Of a stretch of 56,031 nt of DNA, positions 33,406 to 42,888 are shown piece after piece; the first letter of the stretch is position 1; each line of letters begins with the position of its first letter. The notes beneath the pieces were generated by a model that made no database searches, was not told where the DNA came from, and saw only the letters and a list, made by a program, of their open reading frames with translations. The stretch comes from Limimaricola litoreus (GTDB taxonomy: Bacteria > Pseudomonadota > Alphaproteobacteria > Rhodobacterales > Rhodobacteraceae): assembly GCF_024159025.1 (NCBI RefSeq), contig NZ_JAMYXC010000026.1:1-56031 (forward strand), given 5' to 3'. The translations under genes and the position numbers were made by a program.

Positions 33406-33783
33406 ATGAGACAGACGCTTCACGCCGCCATCATTGCCGCGCTCATCGCCGGTCCCGCCACAGCCCAGATCGAGGAGGCCCCCGGCGAGGAGGAGGGCCT
33501 CGGCCTGATGCAGCGCGGCGCGGAGCTGTTCTTCGACGGGCTGCTGGGCGAGATGGAGCCCGCCATCGAGGATTTCCGCGGCTTCGCCGAGATGGCCGAG
33601 CCGCATCTGCGGGCCTTGTTGTCGGAGATGGGCCCGGCGCTGATGGGGGTGCTCGACCGGATCGACGACATCGCCAATTACGAGGCGCCCGAGATCCTCG
33701 ACAATGGCGACATCATCCTGCGCCGCAAGCGAGAGGCGCCCGAATTCACGCCCGACCCGGACGCGCCGGAATTCGATATCTGA
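33406..33783 (+). CDS. Secreted hypothetical protein
   Basis: A 125-residue protein with a signal peptide (MRQTLHAAIIAALIAGPATA, residues 1-20). The mature region is acidic, with an amphipathic helical stretch (GLMQRGAELFFDGLLGEMEPAIEDFRGFAEMAEPHLRALL) and the tail LRRKREAPEFTPDPDAPEFDI. Similar proteins are common in Rhodobacteraceae; as I recall some are mislabelled as AAA+ ATPases, but there is no nucleotide-binding motif here. It begins 9 bases after the EEP gene, and lies 57 bases upstream of gph, likely all in one transcript. Confidence 0.78.
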   Translation: MRQTLHAAIIAALIAGPATAQIEEAPGEEEGLGLMQRGAELFFDGLLGEMEPAIEDFRGFAEMAEPHLRALLSEMGPALMGVLDRIDDIANYEAPEILDNGDIILRRKREAPEFTPDPDAPEFDI

Positions 33784-33840
33784 CTTGTGCCGGGGCCAGT
33801 GCAGCGCCTAAGCTGCTGCAATGCCACACGGAACACGCCC

Positions 33841-34491
33841 ATGACGCCAGCGCAAGGCGGCCCGCGCGCCGCTGTATTCGATCTTGACGGCACGCTGATC
33901 GACAGCGGGCCGGACATCGCCCGGGCGGTGAACCAAACCTTCGTGGCGCATGGGCTGGAGCCGACCGAGGACGCGGTGGTGATCGGGTTGATCGGCAACG
34001 GCGCGCACCGGCTCGTGGCCGATCTGCTGTGGCGGCAGCGCATTCCCGCCGCACCCTCGGACATCGAGGTGCTCACGGAAGCCTATCTTGCCACCTATGC
34101 CGATGCCCCCGTCGCGCGCACGACGATCTTTCCGCATGTCGCCGAGGATCTCGCCGCGCTGAAGGCGGCGGGCTGGCGGCTCGGGCTGTGCACCAACAAG
34201 CCGCAGGCGCTCACCGAAACGGTGCTGGCGAAGCTCGGTCTCGACCATCTCTTCGACGCGGTGCGCGGCGCCGATGCCGTGCCCACGCGCAAGCCCGATC
34301 CGGGCCATCTGCGCGCGGTGATCGGGGACCTGGGCGTGCAGGGCGCGATCTATGTCGGCGACACCGAGGTCGACGAGGCGACGGCGCGGGCGGCGGGCAT
34401 GGCGTTTCGCGGCGTCGGCTGGGCCGCGCCGGGGCGGCTTTCGCAAGGAGAAGGCCGCCCGCTGTCGCGCTTGTCCGATCTACTGGCCTAG
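33841..34491 (+). CDS. gph: Phosphoglycolate phosphatase (HAD family)
   Basis: A 216-residue HAD-superfamily phosphatase. Motif I is FDLDGTLIDS with Asp14 and Asp16, motif II LCTNKPQ, and motif III/IV RKPDPGHL ... YVGDTEVDEATA, with a helical cap in ~25-95. This is the Gph pattern; it should dephosphorylate 2-phosphoglycolate formed in DNA repair or photorespiration-like metabolism. It starts at ATG 33841. Its stop codon and that of ppx on the opposite strand share the sequence CTAG, a four-base convergent overlap. No terminator fits between them. Confidence 0.88.
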   Translation: MTPAQGGPRAAVFDLDGTLIDSGPDIARAVNQTFVAHGLEPTEDAVVIGLIGNGAHRLVADLLWRQRIPAAPSDIEVLTEAYLATYADAPVARTTIFPHVAEDLAALKAAGWRLGLCTNKPQALTETVLAKLGLDHLFDAVRGADAVPTRKPDPGHLRAVIGDLGVQGAIYVGDTEVDEATARAAGMAFRGVGWAAPGRLSQGEGRPLSRLSDLLA

Positions 34492-36035
34492 TCGCGGATG
34501 CGCACCTCGCCGGTGGCATCGAGCGTCGAGGCCAGTGATTTGAACCGCTGCTCGGCCACCTCGCCGTACAGCGAGCGTGCGCGCGGATCAAGATCGAGCG
34601 TCAGCGTCTTGTCCACCGCGTTCCAGGCGAGGTTGCCCGGCACCGTCTCGGCTCCGAGCCACAGCATCGCGCCCAGACGCATCGCCTTGCCCAGAACGGC
34701 GGCCTCGCGCTTGTCCTCCTCGGAGACCAGCGTGAACATCTGCTTGTAGCGCGCGCCCTCGCGCTTGTTGGAATAGCGGTGCATCAGGGCCAGCCCGAGG
34801 AAGATCCGTTCTGAATGCTTGAGCCCGCCGAGGTTGGCACGCGTGGCGTTGTCGAAGCAGACCTGCGGGCGGTAGTCGGGGTGGGCGCGCCAGCTCACGT
34901 CGTGCAGCAGACAGGCGGCCTTGATGATGCGCTTGCGCTGCCAATCGGCATGGGGAAACAGCGGGCGCACGAAATCGAACAGGACCGGGCCGAAGCCGGG
35001 CATCCGCGCGTCCTTGGCCTCGGCGAAGCGGCAGGCCTCGATCAGAGGGTCGCGGTCGCGCAGGGTGGGGGGCATCTGCTCGTAGAGCATGCCCTCGCGG
35101 ATGCCGTAGGAGGAAATGGTGATATCCTTGGGTTGGAACACCTTCACCAGCCGGTCGAGCACCCGGATCGCCAGCGGCACCAGCGCTATCCGGTCGGACG
35201 AGACCCCGGCGCGGCCGCGCAGTTCCTCGGGGTCCTCGGCCTTGATGTAGGCCCGCGTCTCGGCCACGGACTCGGTCGTCATGCGGTATTCGTGCAGCAC
35301 GGTGAGCGGGTAGTCGCGCCGCGTCATGTCGCAGCGCGCGATCGCCCGCCAAGAGCCGCCGACGAGAAACAGCCGCATGCCGGTCTCGTTCTTCATCTCG
35401 GCGTGGATCTCGTCGATCGTGGTTTTGATGTAGTCGTCGAGGCCTGCGTCCCCGCCCTTCACCTCCTTGAGCTTCAAGGGGCCCAGCGCCGAGGTCAGGC
35501 GACGGCCCACCTTGCCGTCGTCGATATCGGCAAGCTCCATCGAGGAGCCTCCGATGTCGCAGACCATACCGTAGGAGCCGGGCCAGCCCAGCAGCACGCC
35601 CTGCGCCGAAAGCCGCGCCTCCTCGTCCCCCGAGATGACGTGGATCTCGATGCCGGTCTCGCGCAGCACCTCCTCGCAGAACTCCGGCCCGTCCTCGGCC
35701 TCGCGCACGGCGGCGGTGGCGACGGCGGTGAGCGGCGTGATGTTCATGCCCACGGCCAGCGTGGCGAAGCGCTTGAGCGCTTTCAGCGCCCGCTCGCGGC
35801 CCCGGGGCGACAGGCGGCCCGTCTCGGAGAGGCCCTCGCCCAGCGCGCACATGATCTTTTCGTTGTAGAAATAGGCAGGAGAGCGGGCCGCGCCGTCGAA
35901 CACCACGAGCCGGACTGAGTTCGAGCCCACGTCGACCACGCCGACCCGGCTGAGCGCGCGGGAGGTGGGATCATCGAACAGCGGTCGGCCGAAAGGCCCC
36001 CAGTCGCCGCCCTGCGCGTCGCTGTGTTCGTTCAT
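34488..36035 (-). CDS. ppx: Exopolyphosphatase / pppGpp phosphohydrolase (Ppx/GppA)
   Basis: A 515-residue Ppx/GppA protein of the ASKHA fold. The phosphate-binding elements are VGVVDVGSNSVRLVVFDG (32-49) and MVCDIGGSSMELADI, with TAVATAAVREAEDG and VISGDEEARLSAQG between. The C-terminal HD-like region has AACLLHDVSW. It hydrolyses polyphosphate chains from the end and/or pppGpp. It is the last gene of the minus-strand row perM-hdaA-ppk-ppx, after a 128-base gap from ppk, so polyphosphate synthesis and breakdown are together. The 3' end overlaps gph by four bases. Confidence 0.92.
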   Translation of the reverse strand: MNEHSDAQGGDWGPFGRPLFDDPTSRALSRVGVVDVGSNSVRLVVFDGAARSPAYFYNEKIMCALGEGLSETGRLSPRGRERALKALKRFATLAVGMNITPLTAVATAAVREAEDGPEFCEEVLRETGIEIHVISGDEEARLSAQGVLLGWPGSYGMVCDIGGSSMELADIDDGKVGRRLTSALGPLKLKEVKGGDAGLDDYIKTTIDEIHAEMKNETGMRLFLVGGSWRAIARCDMTRRDYPLTVLHEYRMTTESVAETRAYIKAEDPEELRGRAGVSSDRIALVPLAIRVLDRLVKVFQPKDITISSYGIREGMLYEQMPPTLRDRDPLIEACRFAEAKDARMPGFGPVLFDFVRPLFPHADWQRKRIIKAACLLHDVSWRAHPDYRPQVCFDNATRANLGGLKHSERIFLGLALMHRYSNKREGARYKQMFTLVSEEDKREAAVLGKAMRLGAMLWLGAETVPGNLAWNAVDKTLTLDLDPRARSLYGEVAEQRFKSLASTLDATGEVRIRD

Positions 36036-36163
36036 GAAGCCCCCTCATGATCCTGCCGCAGCATGTGGCCCGGCTTCTTGCGGAGTCAACGCTCCGCATC
36101 GGGCGCGGTCTTAACGGCCTGTCCGGCGGGGGCAAAGGAAAAATGGACGATGCCTTGAATTCT

Positions 36164-38371
36164 CTACGAAAGAGTCCGCTCGACCTCGTCATGCGCATGG
36201 GTCAGCTGCGGCACGTCGCCTGCGCCTGCGGTGCCCCGGCCTGAAAGCGAGGGGTTCTCCATGAAGAAGCGGTGGCAGGAAAAGGCGCGCCCGTCCTCTG
36301 GCCAGTCGGCGCGGTTGAACCGCCCGTCGGGGCCCATGACCCAGCTTTGCGCCACGTCGGCGAGGTTGGCCGCCATAATCTGATCGGTGATCTGCGCCTT
36401 GACGGTCGGGTTGGTGATCTCGGCCAGCGTCTCGACCCGGCGGTTGAGGTTGCGGCCCATCCAGTCGGCCGATGAGACGAAGACCCGCGCCTTCTTCGAC
36501 GGCAGGCCGCGCCCGTTGCCGAAGCAGACGATGCGGCTGTGTTCTAGAAACCGTCCGACGATGGATTTCACCCGGATGTTCTCCGAAAGCCCCTCGATGC
36601 CGGGGCGCAGCCCGCAGATGCCGCGCACCACGAGCGAGATCTTCACGCCCGCGCGGCTCGCGGCGTAGAGCGCGTCGATCACCTCGGCCTCGACGATGGA
36701 GTTCAGCTTGGCCCAGATCTCGGCTGGGCGGCCCGCGCGCGCGTGCTCGGCCTCGGTCGCGATCATCTCCAGCAGCCGCGCCTTGAGCGTCAGCGGCGAG
36801 ATGGCGAGGTTTTCGAGGCCCAAGGGCTCGGCCGAACCGCCGATGTAGTTGAACACCTTGGTCGCGTCGCGGCCCAGCGCCGCGTCGCAGGTGAAAAAGG
36901 ACAGGTCGGTATAGATCCGCGCGGTGATCGGGTGATAGTTGCCGGTGCCGAAATGGGTGTAGGTGACGAGCCCGTCCCCCTCGCGCCGGACCACCGTGCT
37001 GATCTTGGCGTGGGTCTTGTACTGGGTGAAGCCGTAGACGACATGCGCGCCCGCGCGCTCCAGCCGGCGCGACTGGCGGATGTTGGCGGCCTCGTCGAAG
37101 CGGGCCTTGAGCTCCACCAGCGCGGTGACCGACTTGCCGTCCTCGGCCGCCTCGCACAGTGCCTCGACGATGGGCGAATTGCGCGAGGTGCGGTAGAGCG
37201 TCTGCTTGATCGCCACCACGTCCGGGTCGGTCGCCGCCTGCTGCAGGAAGCGGTTGACCATATCGAAGGTCTCGTAGGGGTGGTGCAGCAGCATGTCCTT
37301 TTGCCGGATCGCCGCGAACATGTCGCCGTCGTGGTCCTGCACCCGCTCAGGGACCCTCGGGGTGAAGGGCGGCCACAGAAGATCGGGCCGCGCGTCGGTG
37401 ACAAGCTCCTTGAGATTGCCGATGCCGATCAGCCCCTCGACCTCCATCACCTCCGCGTCGCGGATGTGCAGCTCTTCCATGATGGTGGCCTTGAGCGCGG
37501 GCGGCGCGCCGGCGGAGAGCTTCATGCGCACCACCTCGCCGCGCCGGCGCCGCTTGAGCGCGACCTCGAACTCGCGCACCAGATCCTCGGCCTCCTCCTC
37601 GACCTCCAGATCGCTGTCGCGCAGCACGCGGAAGGTGCAGTGCCCCTTCACCTTGTAGCCCGGAAACAGCTGGTCGAGGTTGAGCAGCAGCAGCTCTTCG
37701 AGCGGCAGGTAGCGCTGCCCCTCCTCGGAGGGCAGCTGCACGAAGCGGTCTATCTGCGCGGGCACCGGCAAGAGCGCGCGCAGCGGCTTCTTGTCGGAGG
37801 TGCGCTCCAGAGAGAGCGCCAGCGCCAGCCCTTCGTTGGGGATGAAGGGGAAGGGATGCGCCGGGTCGATCGCCAGGGGCGAGAGCACCGGGAAGACGCG
37901 GTTGAGGAAGGCGTCCGAGAGAAAGGCCATGTCCTTCTTGGCCACATCCGCGCGTTTCAGGATGGTGATGCCATGCGTCGCCATCTCGTCGCACAGCGCC
38001 TTGAAGATCTCCTGCTGGCGCGCCATCAGCGCGCGCGCCTCGCGGTCGATCCGGCGCAGCTGCTCGGCCGGGGTCAGCCCGTCCATCGCGGGCGTGGCGT
38101 TGCCGGCCTGCGCCAGTTCGCGCAGGCCCGCCACACGCACGGTGTAGAACTCGTCGAGATTGGTGGCCGAGATAGACAGGAAGCGCAGCCGTTCCAAGAG
38201 CGGCACGCGAGGGTTCTCGGCCTCCTCCAGCACCCGGAAATTGAAGCCGAGCCAGCTCAGCTCGCGATTGACGAAACGCGCGGGCCCGGTGAGATCGGCA
38301 TCGAGCGCCACCGGTTCGGGAAAGCCCGCAGTGAGGAAATCGGCCTGTGTCATGGGTGCTGTCTGGCGCAT
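36164..38371 (-). CDS. ppk: Polyphosphate kinase 1
   Basis: A 735-residue PPK1 that polymerises the gamma phosphate of ATP into polyphosphate, reversibly. The N domain holds RFVNRELSWLGFNFRVLEEAENP, and the catalytic domains (PLD-like fold) hold KQTLYRTSRNSPIVEAL, RFDEAANIRQSRRLERAGAHV and TYTHFGTGNYHPITARIYTDL with the phospho-accepting His region. The RFLEHSRIVCFGNG and SSADWMGRNLNRRVE pieces near the end are diagnostic. Length is normal. The first ATG (38371) lacks a strong Shine-Dalgarno; the ATG at 38353 (MTQADFL) is an alternative. It is 31 bases after hdaA. Confidence 0.94.
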   Translation of the reverse strand: MRQTAPMTQADFLTAGFPEPVALDADLTGPARFVNRELSWLGFNFRVLEEAENPRVPLLERLRFLSISATNLDEFYTVRVAGLRELAQAGNATPAMDGLTPAEQLRRIDREARALMARQQEIFKALCDEMATHGITILKRADVAKKDMAFLSDAFLNRVFPVLSPLAIDPAHPFPFIPNEGLALALSLERTSDKKPLRALLPVPAQIDRFVQLPSEEGQRYLPLEELLLLNLDQLFPGYKVKGHCTFRVLRDSDLEVEEEAEDLVREFEVALKRRRRGEVVRMKLSAGAPPALKATIMEELHIRDAEVMEVEGLIGIGNLKELVTDARPDLLWPPFTPRVPERVQDHDGDMFAAIRQKDMLLHHPYETFDMVNRFLQQAATDPDVVAIKQTLYRTSRNSPIVEALCEAAEDGKSVTALVELKARFDEAANIRQSRRLERAGAHVVYGFTQYKTHAKISTVVRREGDGLVTYTHFGTGNYHPITARIYTDLSFFTCDAALGRDATKVFNYIGGSAEPLGLENLAISPLTLKARLLEMIATEAEHARAGRPAEIWAKLNSIVEAEVIDALYAASRAGVKISLVVRGICGLRPGIEGLSENIRVKSIVGRFLEHSRIVCFGNGRGLPSKKARVFVSSADWMGRNLNRRVETLAEITNPTVKAQITDQIMAANLADVAQSWVMGPDGRFNRADWPEDGRAFSCHRFFMENPSLSGRGTAGAGDVPQLTHAHDEVERTLS

Positions 38372-38402
38372 CTTTGCAACGTCGGGATGAAGGGTCGCCC
38401 CA

Positions 38403-39089
38403 CTATCGCGCCCGCCCGGCGGGAATGTCCAGCGATGTGCCCAGCGCCCTGCGCGCCAGCGCCCGGCTCACGGGTCGGGCTTCGGCCAGCGCCATCCGGT
38501 CGAGCCGGGCGACCACGGCGGCGGCGCTGGCGAAACTGCGTTCGATCCGGGCAGCGAGAAAGGGGATCACCTCGGCCATGGGCACCAGCTGGCGATCGGC
38601 GAAATGCTTGGCCAGAACGGCGCGCAGAAGCCGGTCGTCGGGATCGGCGATCCGCGCCACCGCCGTCGCCTGAAGCCGGGAGGCCAGGTCGGGCAGGCGG
38701 ATGTCGAGCCGGGCGGGCGCGCGGTCGGCGGTGAGCAGCAGCCGCCCGCCGGAGGCGGCGAGCCGGTTGTGCAGGTGAAACAGCGTCTCCTCGGAGGCGG
38801 GGGGAAGGCGCTGGATGTCCTCGACCACGATCGCGGCCCCCGGGGCGGGGGGCGGCAGGCTGGGGCCGAGATCATGCGCCAGCAGGATCATCGCCTCGCT
38901 GGTCGCCTGCCAGACGCGGGCGAGGTGGCTCTTGCCCGAACCGGGCGGGCCGATCAGCGCCAGCTTGCCCTCGGGCCAGCCCATCGCCGTCACCATGCGG
39001 TGCGCGGCGCGGTTGGCATCGGACAGGATGAAATCCTCGGGCCCCAGCGCCACCGCCAGCGGCAGATCGAGGCTCAGTTGCCACGCCAT
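38403..39089 (-). CDS. hdaA: DnaA regulatory inactivator HdaA
   Basis: A 228-residue AAA+ protein homologous to DnaA domain III. It has the beta-clamp-binding motif QLSLDLP at residues 4-10, Walker A GPPGSGKS (47-54), Walker B AIVVEDIQRL and sensor regions including RLLLTADRAP and DLASRLQATAVARI. It has no DNA-binding domain IV, which is the Hda pattern. Together with the clamp it stimulates ATP hydrolysis by DnaA to prevent over-initiation. The start (39089) overlaps the end of the perM-like gene by 16 bases, so the two are coupled. Confidence 0.9.
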   Translation of the reverse strand: MAWQLSLDLPLAVALGPEDFILSDANRAAHRMVTAMGWPEGKLALIGPPGSGKSHLARVWQATSEAMILLAHDLGPSLPPPAPGAAIVVEDIQRLPPASEETLFHLHNRLAASGGRLLLTADRAPARLDIRLPDLASRLQATAVARIADPDDRLLRAVLAKHFADRQLVPMAEVIPFLAARIERSFASAAAVVARLDRMALAEARPVSRALARRALGTSLDIPAGRAR

Positions 39090-40198
39090 GCGCCCTCCGG
39101 CGGGGTCGCGGGCGCGCCCGGCGGTGCCACGGGCGGCGGCATCGCGGTGGGGGTGCCGCGATAGAGCGTGCTGTCCTGGTAGCGCGAGACGGCAAAGCGG
39201 GCGAAGACCCCGAGGCTCGCCGCGAAGGGCACCGCCACCAGCATGCCGACGAAGCCGAACAGCGTGCCGAACACCGCCAGCGCGAAGAGAAGCCAGACCG
39301 GGTGTAGCCCGACCGAACCGCCGACCAGGCGCGGGGTCAGGATGTTGCCCTCGATCATCTGGCCCGCGACGAAGATCCCCGCCACGGCACCGATCCAGAC
39401 CCAGTCGCCCCAGAACTGGAACAGCGCCAGCCCGATCGCCAGCACGCCGCCCACCAGCGCGCCCACATAGGGGATGAAGGTGACGAGCCCGGCCACCGCG
39501 CCGACCACGAGGCCGAAGTTGAGCCCCACCAGCGCCAGCGCCACCGCATAATAGGTGCCCAGGATCAGGCAGACGAGGCCCTGTCCGCGCACGAAGGAGG
39601 CAAGCGTGCGGTCGACCTCGCGTGCCAGCTGGCGGATCGTCGGCGCGTGCTCGCGCGGCAGAAGCTCGTCGATCCGCGCGACCATCCGGTCCCAGTCTAC
39701 CAGCAGGTAGACCGCGACGACGGGGACGACGACGAAGAGCACGAGAAGGTTGATCACCCCCATGGCCGAGGTCAGCACGCTTTCGAGGATCTCGCCGCCG
39801 CGCGCCTGAAGTCCCGCGCCGATCGCGTCGAGCTGGCCGCGGATGGTGGAGCTTTCGTCCATCAGCTCGGGAAAGCGCGCGGCCAGCCCGTCGCGCAGCC
39901 CCGAGACCAGATCGGGCGCGGTCTGCACCAGCTGGCTCGTCTGCCGGATCAGCGTCGGGATCAGCAGGAGCACGGCTGCGACGAAGCCCAGCACCACGCC
40001 CAGCGCGATCACCGCCACCGCCCATGTCCGGCTCAGCCCCAGCCGCTCCAGCCGGTCGGCCAGCGGGTCGAGCAGGTAGGCCAGCGCGCCGCCCAGAAGA
40101 AACGGCAGGATCACGTCGCCCAGGAGCCACAGCAGGACGAAGGTCACGGCGGCGATGACGGCCCAGATGCGCGCCTGCTGCTGGATCGGAAGTGCCAC
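39074..40198 (-). CDS. AI-2E family (PerM-like) membrane protein
   Basis: The 374-residue inner-membrane protein has about seven or eight helices: a two-helix N-terminal pair (IWAVIAAVTFVLLWLLGDVILPFLLGGALAYLLDPLADRLE), an amphipathic middle domain (~90-150) and a C-terminal bundle with VTFIPYVGALVGGVLAIG and EGNILTPRLVGGSVGLHPVWLLFAL, the AI-2E/PerM signature (PxxxG...HP). Translation most likely starts at GTG 40198: GGAGCG lies eight bases before it, and the upstream ATG at 40276 adds an unconserved basic/cysteine-rich stretch. It is first in perM-hdaA-ppk-ppx. The role is uncertain; family members export AI-2 or act as Na+/H+ antiporters. Confidence 0.88.
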   Translation of the reverse strand: MALPIQQQARIWAVIAAVTFVLLWLLGDVILPFLLGGALAYLLDPLADRLERLGLSRTWAVAVIALGVVLGFVAAVLLLIPTLIRQTSQLVQTAPDLVSGLRDGLAARFPELMDESSTIRGQLDAIGAGLQARGGEILESVLTSAMGVINLLVLFVVVPVVAVYLLVDWDRMVARIDELLPREHAPTIRQLAREVDRTLASFVRGQGLVCLILGTYYAVALALVGLNFGLVVGAVAGLVTFIPYVGALVGGVLAIGLALFQFWGDWVWIGAVAGIFVAGQMIEGNILTPRLVGGSVGLHPVWLLFALAVFGTLFGFVGMLVAVPFAASLGVFARFAVSRYQDSTLYRGTPTAMPPPVAPPGAPATPPEGAWRGN

Positions 40199-40304
40199 GA
40201 AATTCGCTCCTTGCGGGGGTGTCCCACCTATGTCGCCGCCCGGAGGGTGGCACGCAAGCCTTTTGGCCCCGTGCAACCGGCGCGAGGGCAGGGCGGGACG
40301 GCGC

Positions 40305-40333
40305 TTGTCAGGTGCGCGGCACTCCCCTACAGG
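40305..40333 (+). promoter_or_regulatory. Candidate proS promoter
   Basis: TTGTCA (40305-40310), a 17-base spacer and TACAGG (40328-40333) lie about 50 bases before the proS ATG. The gap 40199-40385 also has to hold the divergent perM promoter, but no clear one is seen. Confidence 0.42.
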
Positions 40334-40385
40334 GGAATTCGTCCGCTCCCCGGCCGACCCGGCTCTCTGACAATAGGATTCCTCG

Positions 40386-41723
40386 ATGCGTCTGACCCGC
40401 TATTTCCTGCCCGTGCTCAAGGAAACGCCCGCCGAGGCGCAGATCATCAGCCACCGCTACATGTTGCGCGCGGGTCTGATCAAGCAGGCCGCGGTCGGCA
40501 TCTATTCCTGGCTGCCGCTGGGGCTCAAGGTGCTGCGCAACATCGAGCGGATCGTCGACGAGGAGCAGCAGAAGGCCGGGCATATCCCGCTGCTGATGCC
40601 GACGCTGCAATCGGCCGACCTGTGGCGCGAGAGCGGGCGCTACGAGGCGTATGGCGAGGAGATGCTGCGCATCAAGGACCGGCACGGGCGCGACCTGCTC
40701 TATGGTCCCACCAACGAGGAGATGATCACCGACATCTTCCGCAGCTACATCTCCTCCTACCGCGACCTGCCCAAGACGCTGTATCACATCCAGTGGAAGT
40801 TCCGCGACGAGATGCGCCCGCGCTTCGGCGTGATGCGCGGCCGCGAGTTCCTGATGAAGGACGGCTACAACTTCGACGTCGACCGCGAGAGCGCGCTGGA
40901 GGCTTACGACCGCCACATGGTGAGCTACCTGCGCACCTATGAGCGGATGGGGCTTAAGGCGATCCCGATGCGCGCGGATTCCGGGCCGATCGGCGGCGAG
41001 AACACGCATGAGTTCCTCGTGCTGGCCGAGACCGGCGAGAGCGAGGTCTTCTACGACAACGCCATCCTCGACCTGCAGCTCGCCGACCGGGTGGTGAACT
41101 ACGAGGATCCGAACCAGCTCAAGCAGATCGTCTCTGAATGGACCACGCCCTATGCGCGCACCGACGAGACGCATGACGCGGCGCTGTTCGACGCGGTGCC
41201 CGAAGAGCGCCGCCGCTCCTCGCGCGGGATCGAGGTCGGGCAGATCTTCTACTTCGGCACCAAGTATTCCGAGGCGATGGGCGCGACCGTGACCAATGCC
41301 GAAGGCCAGCGCGTGCCGGTCGAGATGGGCAGCCACGGCATCGGTGTGAGCCGGCTCGTCGGTGCGATCATCGAGGCGAGCCACGACGATAAGGGCATCA
41401 TCTGGCCCGAGGGCGTGACGCCCTTCCACGTAGGCATCGTCAACCTGCGCCAGGGCGACGCCGAGACAGATGCCGCCTGCGCGGGCATCTATGCCGGGCT
41501 GCAGGCGCTGGGCCTCGACCCGCTCTATGACGACCGCAACGAGCGCGCGGGCGCCAAGTTCGCCACCATGGACCTGATCGGCCTGCCGTGGCGGATCACC
41601 GTCGGGCCCAAGGGGCTCAAGAACGGCGTGGTCGAGCTGGTCTCGCGCCGCACCGGCGAGAGCGAGGAGCTGCCGCCCGAGCAGGCGGTCGAGAAGATCG
41701 CCCGGATCTATGCCTATCTTTGA
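40386..41723 (+). CDS. proS: Prolyl-tRNA synthetase (short, editing-domain-less)
   Basis: A 445-residue class II synthetase charging tRNA-Pro. Motif 1 is around [18 protein letters not shown], motif 2 [32 protein letters not shown], and motif 3 [17 protein letters not shown]; the C-terminal anticodon-binding domain begins near [10 protein letters not shown]. It lacks the ~180-residue INS editing domain of E. coli ProS between motifs 2 and 3, as in other alphaproteobacteria, so mischarged Ala-tRNA-Pro must be cleared by a separate YbaK-like protein not present in this window. The convergent dehydrogenase gene's stop lies only 3 bases away. Confidence 0.95.
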   Translation: MRLTRYFLPVLKETPAEAQIISHRYMLRAGLIKQAAVGIYSWLPLGLKVLRNIERIVDEEQQKAGHIPLLMPTLQSADLWRESGRYEAYGEEMLRIKDRHGRDLLYGPTNEEMITDIFRSYISSYRDLPKTLYHIQWKFRDEMRPRFGVMRGREFLMKDGYNFDVDRESALEAYDRHMVSYLRTYERMGLKAIPMRADSGPIGGENTHEFLVLAETGESEVFYDNAILDLQLADRVVNYEDPNQLKQIVSEWTTPYARTDETHDAALFDAVPEERRRSSRGIEVGQIFYFGTKYSEAMGATVTNAEGQRVPVEMGSHGIGVSRLVGAIIEASHDDKGIIWPEGVTPFHVGIVNLRQGDAETDAACAGIYAGLQALGLDPLYDDRNERAGAKFATMDLIGLPWRITVGPKGLKNGVVELVSRRTGESEELPPEQAVEKIARIYAYL

Positions 41724-41726
41724 AGG

Positions 41727-42707
41727 CTAGATGTCGTCGGGGAGAAGCACGACGGCGCCGCGCTTGCGGCCCGTCGCCACCCGGTCATAGGCCTGCGCGA
41801 TCTGCGACAGCCGGTAGCGGCTGTCGATCACCGCGCGCAGGTCGCCCGCCTCGATGAGCCGGGCGATCTCCTCCATGTCGGCGCGGCTTTCCTTGGCCAC
41901 CCCGCCGCGCGCCCGTCGCCCGCCGCGGCCCACGAAGCGCGACGCGATCTCTGTGCCCAGCCCCGCATAGACCAGCAGCAGCCGGCCCCGGCGGCGCAGC
42001 GCCCGCATCCGCCGCTTCAGGGGCGCCTGACCCACCGTGTCGAGGATCACGTCGAAGCGGTTTTCCTCGGCGAAAGGGTCCTCTCCCTCGTCATGGGCAA
42101 TCACCTCGCGCGCGCCCAGATCGCGCACCAGATCGGCATTGGCCGCCGAGCAGACGGCCGTCACATGCGCGCCCATCGCCCGGCCGATCTGCACCGCCGC
42201 GGTGCCGACCGCGCCCGACGCGCCGACGACGCAGAGCCTGTGCCCGGCCTTGAGCCTGCCGCGATCGCGCAGGAACTGCAGCGCCGTGGTCGCGCCGAAG
42301 GGCAGGGCGGCGGCTTGGGAATGGATCAGCACATGCGGCTTGTGAACCACGGCACCCGTCTCGGGCAGCACCACCGCCTCGGCATGGGCGCCCATCTTCA
42401 TGCCGGTGGAGCCGAACACCTCGTCGCCCGGGCCGAAGCGGGTCACGCCTTCGCCCACTGCCTCGACCACGCCGGAAAAGGCGGTGCCCAGCACCGGTTG
42501 GCGCGGGCCGGTCCAGCCGAAGGCGGCGCGCAGCACCAGCCCGTAGCCCGGCGGCACGCTGAGCGAGCGGATGCGCCAGTCGCCGGCGCTGACCGTTCCG
42601 GCGCAGAGCCCGACGCGAATCTCGCCCGGTCCCGGCTCGGGCAAGGCGCGCTCGACGATCTCCAGATGCTCGGTGCCGCCATAGGCGCGGCAGATCACGG
42701 CGCGCAT
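41727..42707 (-). CDS. Zinc-free MDR dehydrogenase (quinone-oxidoreductase-like)
   Basis: A 326-residue medium-chain dehydrogenase/reductase. The N-terminal catalytic half has MRAVICRAYGGTEHLEIVERALPEPGPGEIRVGLCAGTVSAGDW, then LGTAFSGVVEAVGEGVTRFGPGDEVFG. The NAD(P) fold starts CVVGASGAVGTAAVQIGRAMGAHVTAVCS. There is no structural zinc Cys cluster, and the catalytic-zinc Cys/His pair is missing, which fits NADPH:quinone oxidoreductases or enoyl reductases rather than alcohol dehydrogenases. The substrate is not inferable. A GGGAGGAG ribosome site precedes ATG 42707. It is divergent from lolC. Confidence 0.87.
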   Translation of the reverse strand: MRAVICRAYGGTEHLEIVERALPEPGPGEIRVGLCAGTVSAGDWRIRSLSVPPGYGLVLRAAFGWTGPRQPVLGTAFSGVVEAVGEGVTRFGPGDEVFGSTGMKMGAHAEAVVLPETGAVVHKPHVLIHSQAAALPFGATTALQFLRDRGRLKAGHRLCVVGASGAVGTAAVQIGRAMGAHVTAVCSAANADLVRDLGAREVIAHDEGEDPFAEENRFDVILDTVGQAPLKRRMRALRRRGRLLLVYAGLGTEIASRFVGRGGRRARGGVAKESRADMEEIARLIEAGDLRAVIDSRYRLSQIAQAYDRVATGRKRGAVVLLPDDI

Positions 42708-42888
42708 CGGCGCTCCTCCCCCCAAATGCGGTCCGGCGGGCGCAACGCGCCGGCCATGACCTTTCCCGCGGCCAAGCTGACCCTCGCCTAGGCCATGCGT
42801 CAAGCACCGTGGCGTGAGGCGGCGGCGTCGCGGCTTGACCCCGCCTGCGACCGACTCCAAGGTCCGCGCGCATCTCAAAGGACCCTTC

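Noticed and set aside
36743-38734. A 663-codon plus-strand frame opposite ppk
   Set aside because: Antisense to an intact PPK1; composition typical of reverse frames.
39074-40198. Naming the perM-like gene an AI-2 exporter
   Set aside because: The family label AI-2E comes from one E. coli member. No quorum-sensing gene is nearby and members also act as ion antiporters, so only the family name is used.
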